Positions 1-11,064 of a stretch of 64,000 bases of DNA are shown piece after piece. The DNA comes from Polytrichum commune (taxonomy: Eukaryota; Streptophyta; Polytrichopsida; Polytrichales; Polytrichaceae): positions 21,950,001 to 22,014,000 of the forward strand of contig OX485806.1 of assembly GCA_950295325.1 (NCBI GenBank), in the 5' to 3' direction. The stretch's first letter is position 1. The number at the start of each line of letters is the position of its first letter. The translations under genes were made by a program, and so were the position numbers. The notes beneath the pieces are model-generated. The model was not told where the DNA came from, made no database searches, and saw only the letters and a program-made list of their open reading frames with translations.

Positions 1-186
1 TCACAATCCTAGCGTTTCCAGGTCCAACTGGTTAGATGTTGTGATCTTTCGGTTCTTCTTGAGGTATATTCTCTAGATTCCTCCCAAATAATCGGTAATT
101 TTCCCTGATGTATTGATGAACTTTAACCAATTCTTTCTCAAACTCAACCTGGTCATCTGTAATTAAGTAGCGGTCGGTTCTCCCCG
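1..186 (-). repeat. Dispersed repeat C, copy 1 (cut by window edge)
   Basis: This sequence aligns by eye with 10,893-11,064 in the same orientation, and with 22,005-22,136 and 62,272-62,462 in the opposite orientation. Shared landmarks are a CCAACCGGTTACATGTTG-like block, a TTGAGGTATATTCT block, and an end in CGGTTCTCCCC. It has no coding potential or recognisable transposon end. It may be a terminal or untranslated part of a larger element whose body is not in this window. Confidence 0.6.
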
Positions 187-605
187 TTCATTGAAGCGAG
201 CCTCCTCAGGAACACATTCTCAGCACAAACACCATTCCTGCCGGATTTCAGAAAGCCTCTTTGATTTGACAAAAGCATGAAGCGTCTTTAATTTCACAAA
301 TTAAAGCCTCCTGACCACTGGTCTGCTTCCAGCTTTCACGTAAGTAGTGTGGGTTCATTAGATCATCTAAAAAGTACTAAGCTTTAGATTCGATCTCAAA
401 TTTTATTCTACTTCAATGAAAAGTCGTTGTTATTGATTTTAAGATCAATACAGAGGTAATAGTGAGTAATTGTTTTTTTATTTTTCTGATTTAGTGTTCA
501 TCATGTGAACTACCGCATGATAGTGGAGAGGTACCCAAAAATCACATGGAGTAGTTGGCGGTTTGATTCTTTGCCATAAAAGTTTCTCTTTACTTGATGG
601 AGATA
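187..605. other. Unassigned intergenic DNA
   Basis: I see no gene, RNA or repeat with a second copy in the window here. The stretch is AT-rich and full of stops in all frames. Confidence 0.5.
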
Positions 606-926
606 CTACACTAAATAAGATATTTAGTGTTTGATTATATTTAATGTTGTTACCACCCTACTCTGCTCAACATTGATTTTTTATTTTTTGACAATCAGTG
701 TTAGAAGATATGCTAGAAGATATGTTGGATTTCTCCTTTTATCATTTTTTTCTTCTTTCGTATCCTTACTAACACTAAATTCAAACATGTAATTTCCACA
801 TATTACCATAGTTGATGTTTAGTGATTGAGTATACATAATTGTTACTTACTTTCATAGGGTTATTGATATTTAGTGTATGCATACATATTTAGTGTATCA
901 AACACTAAATATCCTATTTAGTGTAG
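606..926 (+). mobile_element. TIR element family A, copy 1 (MITE-like)
   Basis: A 321-bp non-coding element whose ends are inverted: CTACACTAAATA on the left and TATTTAGTGTAG on the right. The motif TTTAGTGT and its complement also recur inside, so the ends can fold further. The same sequence occurs at 21,274-21,974 (split by a SINE) and, in reverse, at 47,276-47,592. It carries no transposase, so it would be non-autonomous. A TA dinucleotide sits just inside each end, which would suit a TA target-site duplication (mariner type). However, the outer C and G are also conserved between copies, so I cannot fix the exact end. Confidence 0.8.
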
Positions 927-3900
927 CTAGGTGGCCATGCGCCTCCTAGGTTCCAAAACAAAATACAAATAGTAATTCTCATAAACCGTTTAGAATGATA
1001 AAGCTTCAAGAAATTGTGACAAAATATACGCAGTAGAATTAGAGTCCATATTTTCAAGTTTATATTAAGAATAAATATACACTTTGAGGTTAGAACAAAA
1101 GTCCATTGAAAATTGACCATTTATGATTAAAATAATATGGATATATTATATATAGTAATGCGTCAAGAAAGGGAAAAGTTAGTTCATTATGGACTTTAAA
1201 ACAATCTTGTGAACAACCATCTTTTCATATTGGAATGGGATCAATGTCATTGCCAAGAGAATTTTCATGAGGAACACGTTGATACCTATTGTGACCTTCT
1301 TGGCACCTTCCTTTTGGATGAAATTGCCTTTAAGAATCATTCCTAAGCCTCTCATGAAGTTAAGGGTTAAATTTGACTCACATATTTTGAAACATTTTTG
1401 GTGCCCATGTTCACAAAACATAAAAACAATAATAGAACGTTCGCTAATAGGCTTTGGACCTACTTTGGATCTCAAACTAATAGTCTTAAAAAAAAAAGGC
1501 ATGTTTTAGTAGGGAGTTTCACCACTTTTGAAAATTTTAGAAGGTTTAAGTAGCGTTGAACCTTGAGGTGTGGCACTTAGTATATTGTGTGGTAGACACG
1601 TGCATTTAGAGGGTATTTATTTGGGCGGTATCATGTACATGACCCTTAATTGAAGGCACCCTATCGATATAAAATTTACATCAATTATTGTCAAATTTAC
1701 TGACCCTATCATTATTTATGTGGTGCAGGAGACATAAATTTACAACACACTCTATTTGATAAAAATAAATAAATTTACAAAACAATTTGACTATACCAAA
1801 ACATAGATGCTTGAATTCAACAACCCTAAACATTATAGATTTAAATAACATATATTTCAATCTAGTAGCTAAGGCCACCTATACCAATGCACAAATCATA
1901 ATCATACCTGGGGCATGGACTCTTTATACAATGGATGAACTAATGTGAGTGTAGAAAGGGGTATTATTTTGAGGTATTAGCATACATGGTATAGATAAGG
2001 GAGAGGTATTTTTTTCCTCTAGTTTATACATTTAAAAAGGCTATTAAGAATATTGAAGTAAAGGATGTACAAAAGGGGGCCCTAAGGTTCAAAGCAAAAA
2101 TACAAAATACTTGTGCTAGTGTCATTTAATAGGTACATTCTCAACCATTGTTGTCATATGATAGTGGTCCCAAATGACTACCATGTCCGTTCTTGTAGGG
2201 TTTTGGATATGTCATTAAGGTCCATTTATTTCCTAATTTATATTTTGTGGATGTAGTGAAGGATTTTATCACATTGAATTGGATAGCATGGTTCTAAAAC
2301 ATGAGCCTATTTTCTAGCTTATCATTACATATGCATTTTTTTTCTCTATAAATTTCTCATATACTCATAGTCATCCACGCACATCATTAAGGTTTCCAAT
2401 GAAGAAAGCACCCCCTAGGAAACCATATGACAACCTTGTTATGCCACCAAAGCAAACAATAAGCACATTTGACTGTAAGGTGACACCTCAATTAAAGATT
2501 CTTGCAACCCTATCCCACTAGAACATACATTAGTGATTTCAAATGATGCATTATAAATTTAATAAATGACACTAACTTTTTGCATGGATTGCATTTAGTT
2601 GTTCCAATTTGGTTCCAATCATGTAATTGTCTTTGACATCCTAATCAACACCACCCATTTGCTCAAATTTCTTAAGCAAATTAGAATAAAGGTTTCCTCC
2701 TTGCGCCTCCACACATTGAATGAATTGGCAGATCCAACTTGCATTGTAGAGAATAAAGCTTCAGGTGCACTTGATACCACATTGCCATGTTAGTGCACAC
2801 TCTATAGAAACGAGCACAAAGCAAGACCTTGGAACCCTAAAATGAGGAGAAGTTGGCTTCTAGCTTTATGGGAATGATGAGGGAAGGTTAAGAAGTTTCA
2901 TCCAAGTTCAAGTAGACCATATATATGATCCTACATAAAAATAAATAAAAACTATGGAGTCCTTCCTTGGTAGGTTATTTATTTCTCCTCTAATGCCTAC
3001 ATAAGGAGGTACACTCTAAACTTTGTAATATTAACCTCCTTAGCGTCACTCCTCTTATATCCCAAAGCCTTAGGGAATGGATGCTCTAAGTTTAAATTTC
3101 ACTCCTTCTTTATCATGTTTCCCTCCTATATATCATGGTTTTGACATTAAAGTGAACCACCAAAAGATCCAAATCAAATGCTTGCACACATCACATTGTC
3201 ATCATTGTCATTATTCATAATGTCACATACCACACTAATTCTCTTTTATAACACATGCATATTAACACTACACAACTCCTTAATATCACACGCACTTTAG
3301 TTGCCACGAGCATGATATTATGGAGTTTAGAGTGTATTATGTACATGCCTATGAATGGCAAGCGTGGTGAGTTAACTTCACAATGTCCTTATGGTGTATG
3401 CGTATTGATCACAAGTTAATTATACCATATGGAATAGAAGAACTTGCACCATTCTATTCTTTGGGTTTAAGTTGAGTAACGTTTGAGAATTCAACCTCGA
3501 GTCACAATCAACTATGCATGTGTGCCTATTGTGGGCACTTCCCACTTCATGGCCCTACTATACTATTGGATTCTCGTGTGAATGGTGTCAACATGTTAGC
3601 AAATGTAGATCCATAAGAATATGACGTGAACTTTTATATTTGGGTTTCAATGGCAATACAGTTTTGATGCAACTCATTCAAGAAAACTAACAACTTTGGG
3701 TATTTGCCTATCTGGATACATGTAATGTTTAGATGTCAAAGGGATGATGGGCCGATTTGGGTTAGTAGCTTGTGTTATGTTCTCAACCCAATGCATGGTT
3801 GATTGCCCTTAGTGCTTATACTTCTGTCAAGGTTTATGACTTGATAGAGTAGTTATTTGCCATGATGCATGATTATGTATATTAATAGTTTCTCATCTTT

Positions 3901-6900
3901 AAAGGTAAAGATGCGTACATGGTAAATAATGTTAAATGTTTACATTTAAAAATAAAGTTCGTAACATGAATGACAACTAGAAGGTCTAAATAATGTCAAA
4001 GTGATCAGGGGTCATCATAGTTTAGGCAAGTGCTTGAACTCCAAGATGTGAGACGCACTACAAATAACATACACCTTTGCAATGTAATCTCTTTTGGTGT
4101 AGATCGAACATATTTGGAAATTGAGTTTTATGACTCCAATCACCATCTACTCACATGCTAAGTACAACATTATATGATTAGTCTTTCTTTCTTGCATAAT
4201 CCAACATTAAATCTTTTCATCCAGGTATATCACAAAGGAGGTATGTGCAGATCAAAGGAAACAAGAAGTTGCAAACTCCTACATTCGCCAATAAATTATC
4301 CTCTACACAATTATGCATGCATGACACCTTTTACATTGAAGTTGGTGGTGGGCAAAATTAACAGCACGCATGGGTGAGTGCTTTGTATTGAAAGCTTAAA
4401 GAGGTCTTCAAATAAAACACTTTGATTGAATCCTAGTTGGTTGGTATTCTTGTGAGGGTTTAAAAACCAAAATCACATATGCTATTGTTGTGGCAAATTT
4501 ACAAAATGCTATACTTGTAGTTCATAAATTGGATCATATAATTCGTATTGGATAGATAGCTTGTATGGTTCTCTTTTGTGGATCAAGGTTTGACATTCTT
4601 GCATTGTTCCAACCAATTTGTTGTACATATGTGTTGCTCTCTTGACATCTTTAGGACTATATGACTCTTCTAATTACTATATATCTTATAAGAAATTTTT
4701 GGAGACTATGCAATGAGCTAATTGTTGGAAAGTTCATGAAGGAATGTCTAAGTATTTGCGATTGCAAGTTGTTTTAAAGGTGTCTAATTGCTTTGTAGGG
4801 TCCTCTAGTGTTTTATGTTTAAGGAAGGAGCATCGTTCAAGAATCATATAGTTTAAGACCAATCAAAAAGCATACTAGGAGATCATGAATTCTCAGGACC
4901 ATTCTTTTATGCAACAATTTCAATTACATCTTTGATGTGGATTGGTTCATAGCCTCTCACAAAACGGTCCTTTTATCAGTTTGACATCATTTAGATGTTC
5001 TAGTTCTTGTTCATGCAATGAACTTTACTTCAAAGATGTAAACCTTTCACATTATATGTCATGCATATATATCTTTAACTTTAAAGATGAAATGCTATTA
5101 TTACTCATATTTAGGCATGATGGCATATGGCTAATCTACCAAGTCGTAAGCATTGACAAAAGTGTAAGCACTTAGGGTAAATAATCATGTTTAAGAGCGT
5201 AAACCACATTGCTAACCTAAGGTTAACAAATCAAGGTTTCTAAAAAATTCTTATACTTGGGTAATCCAATGTAGACCCTAATAGAGAAAGTGTATTTCTA
5301 CTCTACTCATGAGTACAAAACACCACTCACCTTGTTTATACTTAGTGGCATTATAGATACGTGCTAATTGTGGGAGCCCTTAGGGTAAATTAGCAAGCAT
5401 ATTTAATCAACTTGAGGTGGGGTTTCAACATGACTAAACAACATATATGAATGCTGATGAGTTTTCTTGTGATGAACTTTGTTGAACATTGAATTATGAC
5501 AATAAACTTGTAACATGTGATATGAGTGTGTGATATAGATGACAACTTGAGACATATTGATATTCATCTCGTATACGCTACAAAACTATTCTCAGTTTTG
5601 TTATAGTGGATGGTATGGGCACATGTGAGGCATGCTCTTTACACCTTGAACATGTGCAATAGTGTATATATTTTATTTCGTAATTTATGGTATGTTTGAA
5701 GTTAGGAGGAACTTACACACCTTCAGAATGATGGAAACCGTACATTTTGTCATAAATTAGTTCAGACGTGAGGGTTACCTGTATTGTTTTACAGTAAAGA
5801 GGCACAATTTACTGCACAATTTATGAGGCATTCAATTCAAACCCGTCATCACTTGCTACCATTATATTTGGAGAACCCTTATCATAGTTACATACCTGTA
5901 CTAAGCACTTTCCAAACAATTGTAACTTCATTCCTATGTTACCTGACATTTCAAAATACTTTTCATGCTTTAAGTGGGAAAAAAAAAAAAAAAAAAAAAC
6001 TATGTCAGCAACAAGTGTGATCTTAAAGTTATGCCTTACAGCAGTAACTTGCTTTATATCAAGACCAATCATGTGAATGGCAATTGAATCATACTTGTAC
6101 AAGTTTAACCTACATGATATATACACATGTCATGCACATGCATAGCATTTACATACAAATTAGACTTACAGAAGTTTCATCTTTATATAGTAGTTACAAT
6201 GAAAAATATTCAATTAAGAGCCAAGTTCTAGAGAATAAGTAGGTGTTGTTTCGTGAAAATTTTACCCACCCTCCTTTTTTTTACAGTAAAGAAGAAAACA
6301 TGGTATCCGTGAAAATGTCATATAAGTAGTTTTCTCAAATGCAAGAAAGGTGGGCTTGAATTAGTCTTTGGAGACAACTTTTGCCAACTACACAAGTTTT
6401 TATCAACTACAATTTTTTTCAAAGTTCAAGTGCATTTCACAAAACTAGAAACTGAGTCAGCCTTGACAAAAACAAATATCACATTTGAATGTGACATTTT
6501 GACAACTACTATGTTATGAAGTTGAAATATTTGGCATCTAAAAAGAATAAGTTCAAGCTTTGAATTAGCTTTGAAAAGACAATTCTCTTAGAGTGTGCCT
6601 TATAACAACAGTCTCTTAAAACCACCAACTAAGTTTGGCCGTTAAACTGTCAACAAGTTATTGGAACGGTGCATAAAGTGAGCCAAAGCTAATAACGAAT
6701 AATCATATGCTACATAAAATACAAAATAACACCACTTTGACAAAGCATAATGGTAGTGGAAGAAGAGTGGAGAGCGGAGGCCGAGGTAAGTTTGTTGGGG
6801 AGCCATTACCAGGCATTGAGGTTGATTATCTCTATTCATTTTGCATCTTTGAAATGGATGCCACTAAATTATATTCAATCCTTCAATTGTGACTCATTTG

Positions 6901-7333
6901 TGCCATTTTATGTTACTAGAACAAGGTTGGTGAAGTTTCTATAGCTTCATAATAATTGACACTTGTGTCTTGGCTCTCCTTGTCGTTGAAGGATTCTTCT
7001 TGAAATCGGCGCACACTTGTAGGATATCCTTTTTTTTTTATCAATCTCTAGAATTGCTAGAAACAGTATGCCAATTACATCATGTTAGTCTCCTTGGTCC
7101 TTCTGTAAAAATCCTTTGCTTGTTGTTTGGTTCTTTTAAATCTGCTACATTACCTTCTTTTGTTGAATGTACACCAAATTTCTAAGTTGTGCATACGAAA
7201 TCTATGTAATGGCACATTGGAAGAGGTGAACCAAAAAAACATATTTTTGTCTACCTATGGTTCATTACATAACCAAGTCTGAAAAGGAGGCCACATGTTC
7301 AAAAACTCCAGTTTCAACATGCACATCAGGTTG
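927..7333. other. Long unassigned intergenic stretch
   Basis: I found no intact gene here. Short open frames have no recognisable domain. Around 4,474-4,520 the plus strand can be read as a cysteine-rich string (CYCCGKFTKCYTC) that resembles the zinc knuckle of Copia-type gag. Nothing nearby supports a retrotransposon firmly, so I do not call one. There is an A-run at 5,981-5,999 and AT-rich low-complexity sequence throughout. Confidence 0.5.
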
Positions 7334-7596
7334 TCAAGGTAAAAGAATTTTGACCTTGAGGTATGCCTAACCTTGGAGAACTTGATTTCTCTAGGTTGGT
7401 CCCTTTTCTTTATTCAATATAAATGTCCGTTGTCAACTCCGATCCAAGATGACGTTTTAGTAAGACTTAGAACCTTTGTTTCTGATCGGAGTTGAAAACA
7501 CATGGTTTTAACTCTCTTGTATAAATAGAGACCAAGCTTGAAACCAAGCTCCTCAAGGTTAGGCACATGTCAAGGTCAAAACTCCTTTCCCTTGGC
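7334..7596. mobile_element. Foldback element with arms of about 115 bp
   Basis: The left arm (7,334-7,451) and right arm (7,484-7,596) are imperfect inverted copies of each other. Matching blocks are TTTTGACCTTGA / TCAAGGTCAAAA, GCCTAACCTT / AAGGTTAGGC and CAACTCCGATC / GATCGGAGTTG, the last flanking a spacer of about 30 bp. No coding capacity is visible and no second copy was noticed in the window. It is probably a small non-autonomous DNA transposon or an inverted duplication. Confidence 0.65.
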
Positions 7597-8529
7597 CCAC
7601 CGATCTCCATTTCAAAATCGGTGTTTTCAAATGTGCAAGGGCTCTAAAGTCCTGTCTCTTGAAATTCAAGGTTTGCAGCTCTATCTCAATGACTAGGTTA
7701 AACGCAATCTACATGTTATCCTGAATAATCATTAATCCTTGTAATGAAACCTACAAACTTTCATTTTGAACCTGGCATGTACACATCATCTACTCTAAAG
7801 ATGCATCGATTAAGAATTTGTGTAGTCTGCCGGAACTTTACAGATGCTCTCACTTACCTGGAGGAGAACAAAAGTTCGAAAGAAATTGTTGTCACTCTCC
7901 ATATTGCATGCACACAACTCAGAAGAGCTTCAGCAAACACGTGCAAAATTGGGCGTGTGAATTGATGTTTTGATGTTCCTAAGAATTCGTGAACCCCTCT
8001 GTATCGCTGTAGACTGACGAAAGGGGTTTCAAAATTGCCCTGTCAAACCTCGGAGCTAAGCCCCGGAGGACATTCTCATCCTTTCACGGGTCGGAAATCT
8101 TGCCCATATCAATGGCGTGCCTCACACAGCGTCTGCTCTAAAGATACTTACAAAATATGCTTCATTCTGATGACCGCCCGGTGCGATCTGCTACTGGGTA
8201 ACCTGAATTCAAAAGACCTGTTGAATGCTGGAGACAGTTTTAGGTCATGAAGAAGTTCCCAGCATTTCCATCCAGATTGCTGCTTAACTTTCTTGGGGCA
8301 TCATACATTTCTGAAAGAAAAAAAATTCATCAACCCCTCATTAAAACTCAGAAAAGGTATGTCTGTTCATACCACAACATAGGTTCAGGTGCAAATTACA
8401 TTTTACAACATTTGATAAATACTTCGCGTCGAATCCACTCTTACTAATTGGCAAATAGAGATATAATTTTACAAAGGACACAAGGTACCTCACTTGAAAT
8501 TATTGCAAATTAGGGCTAAGATTGGGTGG
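7597..8529. other. Unassigned DNA downstream of U1 copy 1
   Basis: The sequence is somewhat richer in G and C than its surroundings. It has short frames on the plus strand (7,744-7,965; 8,035-8,250; 8,247-8,447) without any motif I recognise. I see no clear gene and no second copy. Confidence 0.45.
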
Positions 8530-8684
8530 AGGCCGCGCGAACGCGAGCCCCCGCTGCCACAAATTATGACGTGTATGCCTCCCGTAGGAAGATACTAGAG
8601 TCACCCGGCCCGAAGTGCAATGGGGCAGGCTCCTCTAGGCCATCCACCTTGCGGATCATGGATAGACCCCGCCCAGGTAAGTAA
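8530..8684 (-). ncRNA. U1 spliceosomal snRNA, copy 1
   Basis: U1 snRNA pairs with the 5' splice site to begin spliceosome assembly. Read on the minus strand, the 5' region carries the splice-site-pairing core ACTTACCTG (8,674-8,682). The loop II motif CATTGCAC that binds U1A is present. The Sm site AATTTGTGG (8,557-8,565) follows, and the last hairpin contains CGCGTTCGCGCGG. The length of about 155 nt is near the usual 160. Two features are odd: the first bases read TT instead of the canonical AT, and stem-loop I reads GATCCGCAAGG where the U1-70K loop is normally close to GATCANGAAGG. It could be a variant gene or a pseudogene, although the promoter elements look present. Confidence 0.9.
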
Positions 8685-8755
8685 TTTCTGAGTCTTCATC
8701 TCAGGTTATTATACTTTCTTTCCTCCTTCATTCCATCCTAACAGTATGGGATTTC
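8685..8755 (-). promoter_or_regulatory. U1 copy 1 promoter: TATA-like box and USE
   Basis: On the minus strand, ATCCCATACTG lies at 8,742-8,752, about 58-68 bp upstream of the RNA start. It resembles the plant snRNA upstream sequence element RTCCCACATCG. GTATAATAA lies about 26 bp upstream (near 8,707-8,713). Plant U1 is made by RNA polymerase II from this pair of elements. The USE match is imperfect. Confidence 0.6.
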
Positions 8756-9120
8756 TCTACCGAACATTGTGTAAGGGACCATCTCAGGGTCTTGAAGAAA
8801 CCTAGGCTCCTCGTGCTATGTCGGTATGGATTTGAGTATTCTCTGGAGGTTATCATTTGCAACTTCTCCAAACAATACCAAACCTCGCATATGAGTAATA
8901 CTGAAATTATGATGTACAGGGAAGCTCATCAAGTACGTACCGCAAGCTAAGTAAACATCACATGTGTGTTGGGAAATGTTCACTTCTGTGGCAGTGTTTT
9001 GCGGGTACCCATCATGGAAACGATCGTAAGGCATGCATTTTAGATACAGCTCTGAGCATTCTGTTTCCCTTGGTAAGCAAGTGGTGTTAAATATGTACTC
9101 TATGATCAAAGTTATTTCTA

Positions 9121-9232
9121 AGTGCTTGCTTACGAACCGGATGTTCCTACAAAATCTCGGGTGCTTGCTCTTGGAGCGGAGTACCATCGTCGTCGACTTG
9201 CCTTCGTCATTGCGATCCACTCTCTCGCTAAG
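9121..9232 (+). other. Exon-like coding fragment (uncertain)
   Basis: After an AG at 9,119-9,120 the plus strand reads an open, well-balanced peptide containing LAYEPDVPTKSRVL and EYHRRRLAFVIAIHSLAK, ending at GTATGTG. The codons look more like a real exon than the surrounding DNA does. The apparent donor GTATGTG is, however, the terminal sequence of dispersed element H, so the intron boundary may be accidental. I do not recognise the protein and saw no partner exons. It may be a captured or pseudogene exon. Confidence 0.25.
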
Positions 9233-9505
9233 GTATGTGATCAGCCTTATGTGCTTACTCTTTTTAATGAAACACCTATATTTAAGTGGTATATAGCCAG
9301 GCTTGTAGTTAAGAATGGACACTCAAAAGACACGTGTGTTACGATGAGATTGGAATATGTGATCAAATAGAGAAACCATTCTAGGTTCAATAGTGAAGTC
9401 CATTGTAACGGCTTAAGTGATCGCACAAAACAAAGAGAATCTTCACTGTGACCTCCTATAAGTTTTGCATAACAAATCTGATTGTTCACTTGGAATGACA
9501 ATCTG
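9233..9505 (+). mobile_element. TIR element family H, copy 1 (partial)
   Basis: It begins with AAGGTATGTG and contains the family blocks ACACCTATATTTAAGTGGTA, GGCTTGTAGTTAAGAATGG and GAGATTGGAATATGTGATCA. These recur at 15,703-15,960, 20,168-20,350, 22,979-23,364, 44,535-44,822 and 54,649-54,994. The best copy (54,649-54,994) shows inverted ends TAAGGTATGT / ACATACCTTA. This copy lacks the far end. Confidence 0.65.
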
Positions 9506-9679
9506 CCAGATTCACACTGCTATCCGGAAGAGAGAATTTCCGATTCACCAAAGGCCGAAATCATCTGTAATGTTAAGAGACCGCACAAACCTAATGATTA
9601 TTGTGCTTCCTTCATCTCCTCGATTGAAATCACCCATTCCATAACGCGGGAAATTCAAGATTAAGTTTAGATAGAATGA

Positions 9680-9834
9680 GGGCCGCGCGAACGCGAGCCC
9701 CCTCTGCCACAAATTATGACGTGTATGCCTCCCGTAGGAAGATACTAAAGTCACCCGGCCTGATGTGCAATGGGGCAGGCACCTTTAGGCTATCCACCTC
9801 ATTGATCATGGAAGAACCCCGCCCAGGTAAGTGA
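9680..9834 (-). ncRNA. U1 spliceosomal snRNA, copy 2
   Basis: The second U1 gene lies exactly 1,150 bp from copy 1 in the same orientation and has the same length. The pairing core ACTTACCTG is at 9,824-9,832 and the Sm site AATTTGTGG at 9,707-9,715. The U1A loop CATTGCAC and the terminal hairpin with CGCGTTCGCGCGG are both present. The first bases read TC instead of AT. Stem-loop I reads GATCAATGAGG, closer to the canonical 70K loop than copy 1 but not identical to it. About twenty substitutions separate the two copies, and they leave the Sm site and the pairing core untouched. That pattern suggests selection on at least the core. Confidence 0.9.
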
Positions 9835-9905
9835 AATCATTTTCTCACTGCCACTCTTTTGTACCCTTCTACCTCCGCTAAACCTATTTAACGATATGGG
9901 ACTCA
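9835..9905 (-). promoter_or_regulatory. U1 copy 2 upstream sequence element
   Basis: GTCCCATATCG on the minus strand (9,892-9,902) differs from the plant USE consensus RTCCCACATCG at one position. It sits 58-68 bp upstream of the RNA start, the same distance as in copy 1. The TATA position holds only a weak TACAAAA. This shared spacing supports both calls. Confidence 0.65.
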
Positions 9906-9954
9906 TCTAAATCATCTCTATTGATCATCGCTTGCACCAGCGAGATCTGTTACT

Positions 9955-10497
9955 ACGCAGGAAAATCTTGACAGAAAGTAACTGTACGCATCCACATATT
10001 TACTGCGCTCGTGACTCCAACAGCTGAAGCTGAAACGTCCAAGAGGAGAGAGACTTTTTGGAGTGCATGTCCATCCAGACCGCTGCCTCACACAATTCTG
10101 CCACAAAATGTATGTTTAGTCATTACACATGGCACTCTTTGGAAATCACCCTCCTGAGCCTTCACGGGTATATAAGCTCTAGCTATCCCACTCCTCGGCA
10201 ATTCTGATTCCACTTCAAAGTATGCCTCACATGTGTCTGATGTCCTTATCAATGTGCGGGGCCTTTGTCACGGCACTTTTTCCGGTATATATGATCAGCA
10301 GGCTCACTTTTGGGAGCTTGAAATCAAGGCTCATCAATTTGTGGCAGAATTAAGTGAAAGGCGGCAGTTTTTATGGAACTGCACTCCAAAACAAACGTCC
10401 CCTCTTCCTTCCTCTTGAGTATTTCAGCTGTAGTTGTCGGAGCCATAAGCGTAGTCAAGATGCAGATGCGTACACTTACTTTATATCAAGATTTTCC
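9955..10497. repeat. Imperfect inverted repeat with arms of about 158 bp
   Basis: The left arm (9,955-10,112) is an imperfect reverse complement of the right arm (10,338-10,497). Matching blocks are CAGGAAAATCTTGA / TCAAGATTTTCCTG, TGTACGCATC / GATGCGTACA, TTTTGGAGTGCA / TGCACTCCAAAA and AATTCTGCCACAAA / TTTGTGGCAGAATT. The loop is about 225 bp. No coding function is evident. It starts about 50 bp upstream of the USE of U1 copy 2. Confidence 0.65.
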
Positions 10498-10892
10498 TGC
10501 TCAGAGAAACATCATGTGATATATCCCTGATGGGAGAAAGAGACGAGCTTTTCATAAATGCTACACCACCACATTAAAGCCCGCCTGGTCAGGGGTAGTA
10601 TTTTGCGTGATTGAGCTCTGGGCGAATGTGAAGCATATCTCATGTTCAATTTAGCGAAGAGAATAAGAAATGCAATCAGGGTGGCCAACAAAATTCGCTC
10701 CTTCAATGCAACACATACACTTCAATTCATCAGGAGTTTCTAAACTGAGCAATCAGAGCAATAGAATGTCTGTGGAGGTTGAGCTCTGTGGGTGTGAAGT
10801 ATGGAATTGTTGTATTGTATTGTGTTGTCGCAAGCAAGGAACCCGACCTGCGGGTGAAACAATAAATGGAATCCGATAATTGGGCATAATTG
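10498..10892. other. Unassigned spacer
   Basis: No gene is seen. A short block, GAGCTCTGGGCGAATGTGAAG (10,615-10,635) and GAGCTCTGTGGGTGTGAAG (10,782-10,800), is imperfectly repeated about 167 bp apart. Confidence 0.4.
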
Positions 10893-11064
10893 GTTGAGAT
10901 CCTAGTGTTTGCAAGTCCAACCCGGTTACATGTTGACATCCTTCGGTTTTTCCTATATTTAATTTGAGGTATATTCTATAAGATTCCTCTAAAGTGATCG
11001 GCGATTCTCTTGAAGTCTTGAACTTCAACCAGTTCATCTATAACTAACTGCCGGTTCTCCCCAA
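10893..11064 (-). repeat. Dispersed repeat C, copy 2
   Basis: Same sequence and orientation as copy 1 at 1-186. It includes CCAACCCGGTTACATGTTGA, TTGAGGTATATTCTATA and the closing CCGGTTCTCCCC. It is the clearest minus-strand copy in the window. Confidence 0.7.

Noticed and set aside
606-926. Family A as a CACTA (EnSpm) element because the ends contain CACTA
   Set aside because: The 3-bp flanks do not match between left and right, and the conserved sequence extends outside CACTA. A TA duplication fits at least as well.
4474-4520. Possible Copia-type zinc knuckle
   Set aside because: The cysteines are suggestive, but the histidine spacing is wrong and no gag, protease, integrase or LTR could be found nearby.
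8816-9322. A 168-codon minus-strand frame between the U1 genes
   Set aside because: No recognisable domain. Its N-terminal part lies in element H. A frame this long can arise by chance in 64 kb searched in six frames.
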